Part shown: positions 57,659-64,000 of the stretch, in pieces
Position numbering within the stretch: the first letter of the stretch is position 1
Layout: each line of letters opens with the position of its first letter
Assembly: GCA_964016875.1 (NCBI GenBank)
Contig: OZ024724.1
Coordinates: 9,534,501 to 9,598,500 of the forward strand
Length of the DNA: 64,000 bases
Reading direction: 5' to 3'
DNA from: Fallopia convolvulus
Lineage: Eukaryota > Streptophyta > Magnoliopsida > Caryophyllales > Polygonaceae
Translations under genes and position numbers: made by a program
Notes under the pieces: generated by a model
What the model was told of the DNA's origin: nothing
Seen by the model: the letters and a program-made list of their open reading frames with translations, nothing else
The model's database searches: none

Positions 57659-57672
57659 ATACCCCCATCAAA
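57659..57672 (-). promoter_or_regulatory. Element F polypurine tract
   Basis: On the minus strand TTGATGGGGGTAT directly precedes the LTR start TGTTGG. Confidence 0.75.
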
Positions 57673-57876
57673 AACCCGGGAAAACTCCCGCCTCCACTTT
57701 TCCTAGGGTTTTTGATTTTGTGTCTTGGAAGTTGTAACAACTCAAATCACGTCCAATCAACCCCTATTTAAAGTGGTTATGATGACCCTCAAAGACCTCA
57801 ACCGTGCTTCTCGGTGTCCAGGTACGTTCTTTCTTTCTTTTGTATCTTCGTCTTCCACCTGCTCTTCTTCCCAATT
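57673..57876 (+). promoter_or_regulatory. Promoter and leader of the reverse-strand accessory gene of F
   Basis: A TATTTAAAG box lies near 57764-57772, about 105 bp before the ATG at 57877. The leader contains a donor-like CCAG|GTACGTT (about 57820) and is pyrimidine-rich. The position between the LTR and an ATG on the opposite strand fits an independent promoter, but this rests on the box alone. Confidence 0.4.
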
Positions 57877-59608
57877 ATGGCTTCCTCGGAATCTCCTTCC
57901 CTCTACAGCCTTGAACCCACTTTTCCTCCTTCTCTGACCTCTTCCGGTTTCCTTACCCCCTACCACCAGAGAAATAGCACTTCTGAAGACCCCCAAATTT
58001 TTGCTCTTTCTGCGGGTTTCCCGTCGCATGCAGAGGTGTTTTTGCCTCCCCTTGGTATTCACGCAGATTTCTATGCCGACGATTGGGTGTGCTTGTACGA
58101 GTACCCCTTTCGTATAGGCCATCGTTTTCCATTTTCTCCTCTGGTCATCGACTTCCTCTCTTCCCTCAAAGTTTCTCCGGGACAGTTACTTCCACAGGTT
58201 TGGAGACTTCTCCTTTCCGTTGACCAACTATGCTCTTCCCATGGCCTTCCTTTCAAAGCTGCTGACTTCTTCCTAAATTATCGTCTCTCCAAAGGCGGTC
58301 CGGGTCGTATAACTCTTAAAACTTTTACCAACAAATCTGATTTAGTCTTCAATATATCCAAATCCGATCGGGGTTAGGCCGATAAATTTTTCTTTGTGAG
58401 GTTGTCTTCCTTAGGTATTGATACGTCTTTCATGAGAAGTCGTTGGCAACCAACAGGTAGTGCTTCGTCTTTTGAGTTTCCCAGCTTCTTTTCAGATCTG
58501 ACCTCTGAGCATTTTCTGTTGCAGAACATCTTGCAACTACTCATCCCTGCACGGTGTCGTACCAGGTCATCAATCATATCGAAGCTCTCTCGTTCGAAGA
58601 ACGATCCTACCCTGATCTGGTAAAGGCGTGCTCTGCCGAATCCGAAGAGATCGAGATGTCAAGTAAGTCTCTTTCTCTCCCCCTTGGCAAATCTTTCTTC
58701 TTTTTTCTAAAAATCTTTCCCACCTTTTTATGACGACAGGTTCAAGGACGACCCGTTCTACCACCGCGCTGACTACCATGGAATGAGTTGAGGCTCGAAA
58801 GAAGAGAAAGGATGAGTCAGCTTCTACGGCAGATACAGTGTTGACGGTTCCGGACCACAAAAAGCCTCCTGAGGTTCGAGTTTCTTCTCCTAAGAAAAAA
58901 GCATGTTCGACCCTTTCTGATCTCCCAAAGACGATGATGTCTCTTGATATGGCTGCTGAAAAGTGCCTGAGTTCCTTGACACCTCTCCATGTGGGAAGTT
59001 CTCGCGGTAAGGAAGATCGGACATCTTTCCCGGATTTTTTTGGCGAAATTCTGGTGGCGCAATGGCAGGTTTGCTTTCTTTGTCACCCCTTACTCTGCTT
59101 TTTGCTCGTTTTCAAACCTTTTCCTTCCTTTGGGCAGGGCTTGCAACTCTCTCTTTCTGCCTTCGAATCTTTCAAGGACCTCCCTGATGAATTGGCTCAG
59201 AGCAAGATCAATCTTCAGCTTGAGAAGGATAGGAGCAGCATCTTAGGACACGAGAAAATTGCTTTGGAAAAGAAGGTTCTCGACCTGATGAACAATCTTG
59301 AGAGGGTTTCTAAGGAGTCCAGAGAATGGGAAGAGAAGTTCATGGCGTCTTTCGCTAAAGAAGCTACTTTGGCTAAAGAGATTGAAGATACTGCTGACTA
59401 CTGGTCGTGCCGGGCTCGAGTGGAAATGATGGAGGTGTTTGCGACAGGGAGGCACACTTCGTGGGATGCTACGAAGGAAAGGGAGTTGTTTGAAAGCCTG
59501 TTTTCTGACAAGGTGATAGCGGCTAAAAAGTCTTCGGTCATTGATGATATTGCCTCTATTGCCAAAGTGGTTGCCCAGGTGGAAAGAGACATCCAGCCCA
59601 AAGAATGA
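57877..59608 (+). pseudogene. Element F accessory gene, antisense to pol, four exons, two stops
   Basis: I read exons 57877-58456, 58525-58662, 58740-59068 and 59138-59608. Each intron has GT...AG ends (68, 77 and 69 bp), and the frame is kept across every joint. Translating without splicing the first two breaks the protein. Exon 1 has a block typical of the plant transposon-associated protein found in Tat elements (FYADDWVCLYEYPFRIGHRF, SPGQLLPQVWRLLL). Later parts have KKRK and PKKK basic signals and a long helical, coiled-coil-like C-terminus (ALEKKVLDLMNNLERVSKE). Stops at 58375-58377 (TAG) and 58784-58786 (TGA) both sit where TGG is likely. In Grande-type elements the equivalent gene encodes a nuclear protein; its role is unknown. 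Confidence 0.7.
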
Positions 59609-60299
59609 TCTTCTCTTTATCCTTGTTTCTTTTCTGGTGAATTTCGGACAATGTTTTACCCCCAACGTGTTGGGGTTGTTATTTTTTAAACTCCCATCTT
59701 GTATGGCCGCTTTGTTTTAGGGCCTTTTGTGGACAAGTTTTATGCCCCGTGTTAGTTTATGGGGTTTTATTTTGATAATTTGTTGTCATTGCCTTGGATC
59801 TGTGTTTGATCTTTTTTGCAGGTAAGCAGGTTGCGTCGCCGAAGAAGAAAGACCGACATGTTCGTAGTGAAGTCGGCTTTGTTTGTTACATGTATTTGTA
59901 ACTTTCGTGATAGATTTGTTAGTATAGCGCTTTTTATGTTAGATGCGGAGAGAGAGAATGTTGTATGTGTCTGAAATGTAAACTCCTCTTGTAATAACTT
60001 CATGATTCGTATTACAAATAAAAACTCCATTTGCTCTAGAATACTTGTTACTTGTTCTCGTCTCTTGCATCTTTTGACTAGTCGTAGTGTGCACAGCGTT
60101 GCCTGATCATAAGGCGAGGGCCCATGTTTTGGCCTGTAACGTCACAAGGCGTCCCTTGTTAGTTTTTTTTGATATTGTTGATATCTTTGTTCTTGTGCGT
60201 GTATGAAGATATACTAACGTAAAGGAAAATTTTAATGCAAATTACCTTATTAGAACTCGTTGTGTTTCAAAAGTGATACAACTTTAGGTTCATTGCATT
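59609..60299. other. Region between the accessory gene and pol of element F
   Basis: Non-coding on both strands as far as I can see. On the plus strand there is an AATAAA at about 60018 that could end the accessory transcript, and a second acceptor/donor-like TTTTTTGCAG|GTAAG near 59811-59825. Pol ends at 60300 on the other strand, so the two genes converge here. Confidence 0.5.
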
Positions 60300-60917
60300 C
60301 TAGCTTCTGGGGACCGCTTTTCCTTCTTGCGTCATTAACTCATAGGCTCCTTGTCCTATTATTTTTGTAATTTGGTATGGTCCTTCCCAATTTGCTCCTA
60401 ATTTTCCAGCATTTAACTCTTGCGTATTCTGGAAGACTCTTCTTAGCACCCAGTCTCCCACTTGGAACACCTTGGCGTTAACGCGTTTGTTGTAACTTCG
60501 AGCTATTCCTTGCCTGTATGACGCCATTCGAATTGAAGTTTGATCTCGTAACTTGTCGATCGTATCCAAATGATGTAACAGGTTGGACAGGTTTGACTCC
60601 TCAGTGGTAAGTCCGTACCGTACTGTAGGCAAAGTTACTTCTACTGGTAGTACGGCTTCACAACCATAGACCAAGGAAAAAGGTGTATGACCCGTTGCTG
60701 TCTTGGGGGTTGTTCGATCTGACCATAAGATAAGGGGTAATTCATCTGCCCATTTCCCCTTTGCTTCTTTGAGCCGCTTCTTCAAGTTGTTAATAATCAC
60801 CTTGTTACATGTTTCTGCTTGCCCGTTGGCCTGTGGGTAACGAGGCGTCGACATCACTAACTGTATGTTGTACTGATGGAAAAATGACCTCGTCTTGTCA
60901 CTGATGAATTGGGACCC
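60300..60917 (-). pseudogene. pol: Element F integrase 3' part after a frameshift
   Basis: A 1-bp loss near 60914, in the conserved G-P-Q-F segment after the second catalytic aspartate (CDKGP), moves the rest to another frame. That part shows MSTPRYPQANGQAET with the catalytic Glu, WADELPLILWSDRTTP, TPFSLVYGCEAVLPVE and the C-terminal GANWEGPYQITKII. It ends at a stop at 60300. Integrase here has no chromodomain. Confidence 0.88.
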
Positions 60918-63532
60918 TTGTCGCAGACTATGATGGATGGTATTCCAAACCTGCTCATGATATTTCTCTTTATGAAGGAAATAACTTGGGTGTCTTTAAC
61001 TTTTTTAAAGGTTTCGGCTTCAATCCACTTGGAGAAGTAGTCGGTCATTGCCAGAATGTAAACTCGTTGCCCCGAGGCTGGAGGTAGTTTTCCCTCAATA
61101 TCCATCCCCCATTTCATAAATGGCCAAGGAGATGTTATGGGATGTAACAACTCTGATGGTTGATGTGGTATAGGTCCATGACGCTGGCACGCGTCACACT
61201 TGCGAGCAAATTCCACTGCGTCTTTGTTCATGGTTGGCCAATAGTAACCCATCCTGCTTGCCTTCTTCGCCAAGTTGCGACCCCCCGTGTGGTTTCCGCA
61301 TTCCCCATCATGTATATCTCGTAATACCTTCTGTACTTCTTCCTCCTTTATGCATTGCGCGTGTAACCCTGACGACATCCACTTAAACAAAATGTTATCC
61401 TTAACCGCAAAAGTAGAAGATTTTACCTTAAGTCGTTGAGCTTCTTCCTTGTCTTCTGGTAACACTCCGTCTTGTAACCACTTTAAGTAAGGGGTTACCC
61501 ACGATCTGTCTTCATCGGAGTTTCGAACTTCTAGTATGTCTGCTTCTTTGGTTATGGATGGCGCATCAAGGTATACGAAAGGTATCTTGTCGTACTCCCT
61601 TGGGTCAATTACGGATCCCAGGTTGGCTAAAGCGTCTGCTTGTGTGTTGGCATCTCTTGGAACCTGCCTTATCTCGAACAGTTTAAAGTGCCTTATGACT
61701 TCTTGAACCTTTTCTAAGTATGACTTCATCTTCGAGTCCCTGGCAACATATGAATTTGTAACTTGATTTACAATAAGCAATGAATCACAGATTACCTCGA
61801 TCTCTTGTACGTTCAGATCTTTGGCGATAAGCAGCCCTCCGATAAGTGCTTCGTATTCTGCTTTGTTATTAGTAGCCTTAAACGTGCATCGAACAGCTTG
61901 GGCTATCCTACCTCCTTGTGGTGACTTCAGGACTACCCCCAATCCTACACCCATCTGGTTTGACGCTCCATCCGTATGCATCAGCCACTTACCATTTCCT
62001 GTTATTTGCAGCACGTCTTGGTCTTCTCTCTCTGAAGTGGTAGGAGTGAAGTCAACCACAAAATCTGCCAATACTTGAGATTTCATTGCTGTTCGGGGTT
62101 CGTACGCGATGTCGTAACCATTTAAGTGAATTAACCACCTTGTTAGCCGACCTGACAACTCTGGTTTTGACATGATACTCTTCATCGGATAATTAGTTCT
62201 CACAATTATAGAATGACTTTCAAAATAAGGACGTAACTTTATAGAAGCCATTACCAAAGATAACACTAATTTTTCTATGGGGGAATACCTCGTTTCTGCA
62301 TCCAACAAGGTTTTACTTACGTAATAGATGGGCAACTGGTCTCCATTCTCCTCTCTGATCAAGACTGCACTTACTGCCACTTCGGTCACGGCTAGGTACA
62401 CATACAAGTTTTCTCCTGGCTTCGGCTTGGATAACACCTGCGGATTGGATAGATACTTTTTCAATTCCTCAAAGGCTTTTTCGTGTGCTTCTGTCCATTC
62501 GAACGACTTGTTTTTCTTCAGGATGTCGTAAAACAGTTTGTTTTTGTCTGATGATCTTGATATGAATCGGTTTAGCGCAGCCACTCGCCCTGTTAGCCTC
62601 TGTACGTCTTTGACACACTTTGGGGATTGCAGCTCCATTATGGCTTTGACCTGTTCAGGACTCGCCTCGATCCCCCTCTGCGTCACTATGTATCCGAGGA
62701 ATTTTCCTGATGTTACTCCAAAAGAGCACTTGGTGGGGTTTAACTTCATCTGGTTGCGCCGCAAAATCTCGAACGCGTCTCTTAAGTGGTTAACATGGTC
62801 CTCCGCCTTTAATGATTTGACCAACATGTCATCTATGTATACTTCCATTGTATCCCCCAGCTTATCCTGAAACATCTTATTAACCAATCTCTGATAAGTA
62901 GCACCTGCATTCCTTAATCCGAAGGGCATAACTTTATAACAATAAGTTCCCTGATTGGTTACGAATGCGGTTTTTTCTTGATCGTCAGGATGCATCATTA
63001 TCTGATGGTACCCACTAAAAGCATCCATGAAGGTCAAAAGTTCATGCCCCGCCGTCGCGTCCACCATTGCATCTATGTGAGGCAAGGGGAACGAATCATT
63101 AGGGCATGCTTTGTTTAGATCGGTAAAATCTACGCAAACGCGCCATTTACCGTTTTTCTTTTTAACTACAACCACATTTGCAAGCCAATCAGGGTATTGT
63201 ACTTCTCTAATTTTACCAGACTCAAGTAAGGATTTTACCTCATCATTGATTACCTGATTTCGCTCGGGAGCGAACTTGCGCCTTTTCTGTTTCACTGGTG
63301 GCACCTTCGTGTTGACATTCAAGGCATGGGTAATCACACTAGGATCAATGCCTATCATATCCTCGTTCGACCAAGCAAAACAATCTTTGTAGGACCGTAG
63401 AAATTCTACTATCTGCTCGCGTAGAGTTGGTTCCAGATCTGCTCCTATTTTAATCTTCTTGGATGGCTCTAATGGATCAAGAGCTACTTCTTGAAGCTCA
63501 GGTGTCTCCGGCTTCGCGTAGCAAGTAGTCAT
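60918..63532 (-). CDS. pol: Element F reverse transcriptase, two RNase H domains and integrase start
   Basis: This frame is open for about 870 codons. The reverse transcriptase has VCVDFTDLNKACPNDSFPLP, SGYHQIMM, FGLRNAGATYQRLV and the catalytic YIDD (plus 62828-62839). The ordinary RNase H (YLAVTEVAVSAVLIRE) lacks the usual DAS aspartate, as expected of a decayed domain. The second, archaeal-type RNase H has HTDGAS, NKAEYEALIGGL, ICDSLLIV and TQADALANLG, the D-E-D-D set. Integrase begins with HHCC (HDGECGNHTGG ... CDACQRHG) and the core WGMDIEGKLPP. The M at 63532 is probably not the natural start: the upstream protease is in the same frame, divided by one TAG. Confidence 0.92.
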
Positions 63533-63550
63533 TCTACAGTCCTTTAATTG

Positions 63551-63553
63551 CTA
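63551..63553 (-). promoter_or_regulatory. In-frame UAG with CAA-UUA context between PR and RT of F
   Basis: On the minus strand the codons read GAT TAG CAA TTA AAG, with protease upstream and reverse transcriptase downstream in the same frame. UAG-CAR-YYA is the known strong plant readthrough context, first described in tobamoviruses. It may be a programmed stop or a chance mutation. Confidence 0.55.
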
Positions 63554-64000
63554 ATCCGACATCTTCTTCTTTGTTTCAGGCCGTGGGCTCTTCGAGGTTG
63601 TTGTCTTCCTTGTTATGGAATAACACTCCCGTGCCAACTTCTGTTCCCCCTTAATCTCTTCAATTCCCCAAGGTGTTGGGAACTTCACACATTGGTGATA
63701 GGTGGAAGGAATTGCCTTCATCCCGTGTATCCATGGCCTGCCTAAAATGACATTAAAAGGTGACGGGCAATCGAGTACTTGGAATTTTACCTGGTAGTTG
63801 ACTCCTCCCGCAATGGTAGGTAGTGATATCTCCCCGATCGTGTTGCGTGATTCTCCACTGAAGCCTACCAAAGTTGTTGATTTCTTGGTGATGTCGTCCA
63901 TCCCAAAACATAAACTGTATAAGGCGTCCAACATAAGTAAGTTAGTAGAGCTTCCATTATCAACTAAGATCCTTTTAACAAGAAGATTAGCTATGGTCAG
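63554..64000 (-). CDS. Element F protease, partial at window edge
   Basis: The frame is open to the right edge and so is partial, continuing toward gag outside the window. The retropepsin active site reads LVDNGSS (D-N-G, near 63960-63975), a form seen in Tat-type proteases. The distal signature ILGRPWIHGMKAIPSTYHQC follows at about 63690-63760. It ends at the TAG at 63551, in the same frame as the downstream reverse transcriptase. Confidence 0.85.

Larger units (their letters stand above)
57143..64000 (-). mobile_element. Element F: Tat-lineage Ty3/gypsy retrotransposon, partial
   Basis: F lies on the minus strand and runs off the right edge. Visible parts are the 3' LTR, polypurine tract, an accessory gene on the opposite strand, integrase, an archaeal-type second RNase H, the ordinary RNase H, reverse transcriptase and protease. 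A second RNase H and a long 3' region with a reverse-strand gene mark the Tat lineage (Tat, Retand, Grande and relatives). The left target word in B is gtgac (57138-57142); the other copy is outside the window. Only one pol frameshift is visible. Confidence 0.9.

Noticed and set aside
57814..57876. Upstream start of the F accessory gene at 57814
   Set aside because: It is a GTG, not an ATG, and would add a hydrophobic stretch across a likely leader splice donor; the ATG at 57877 fits better.

Overview
The window is plant nuclear DNA, almost certainly from an angiosperm and probably a eudicot. The evidence is Athila-type and Tat-type Ty3/gypsy retrotransposons, a tRNA-Asp primer binding site, Mutator-like, Helitron, hAT-like and Harbinger-like elements, and AT-rich spacers. 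I see no convincing host gene, rRNA, tRNA or CRISPR array. Every long reading frame belongs to a transposable element. The species cannot be named from the sequence.

Layout. Positions 1-10562 are AT-rich and hold small or old elements: a Ty1/copia 3' end, a MITE (2791-3263), a Mutator-like element with a 9-bp target duplication (4259-5295), two further terminal-inverted-repeat elements, and a Helitron-like element with 113-bp tandem repeats (8655-10480). Positions 10563-19821 are a GC-rich hAT-like element. It was split by a solo LTR (X, 10915-19598, minus strand), which was itself split by a 7.3-kb deleted Athila-type element (A, 11298-18580). A second hAT-like copy at 19904 was split by Athila-type element B (20433 to beyond 57142). 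B contains element C (25410-55096, minus strand), C contains D (33150-52468, plus), and D contains E (39484-48393, plus). B is also broken at 57143 by a Tat-lineage element F (minus strand) that runs off the right edge. The 5-bp target duplications I read are tctaa (A), tatat (X), cttat (C), ctgac/ctaac (D, one mismatch) and agctc (E). The nest therefore fixes the insertion order B, then C, then D, then E.

How the genes relate. E and B carry gag, protease, reverse transcriptase, RNase H and integrase, all broken by stops or frameshifts. C and D, which are separate insertions, share one unusual plan: gag and protease joined to a short remnant, no reverse transcriptase, RNase H or integrase, then a downstream gene called ORF3 here. 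A keeps only ORF3. These look like a non-autonomous lineage moved by enzymes supplied in trans. In A, C and D, ORF3 has its own TATA box and a predicted 608-610 bp leader intron ending 5 nt before its ATG.

Most notable. Each Athila-type family is studded with its own 10-bp palindrome of the form TCG-N4-CGA: TCGTTAACGA in A/C/D, TCGTGCACGA in B, TCGGGCCCGA in E. In A/C/D and E the copies mostly come in pairs about 21-23 bp apart, two helical turns. They lie upstream of the LTR and ORF3 promoters, near the LTR 3' end, in introns, and in the coding spacers between protein domains, where E uses all three reading frames. Element F has two further points of interest: a UAG-CAA-UUA readthrough-type stop between protease and reverse transcriptase, and a spliced accessory gene on the strand opposite pol.
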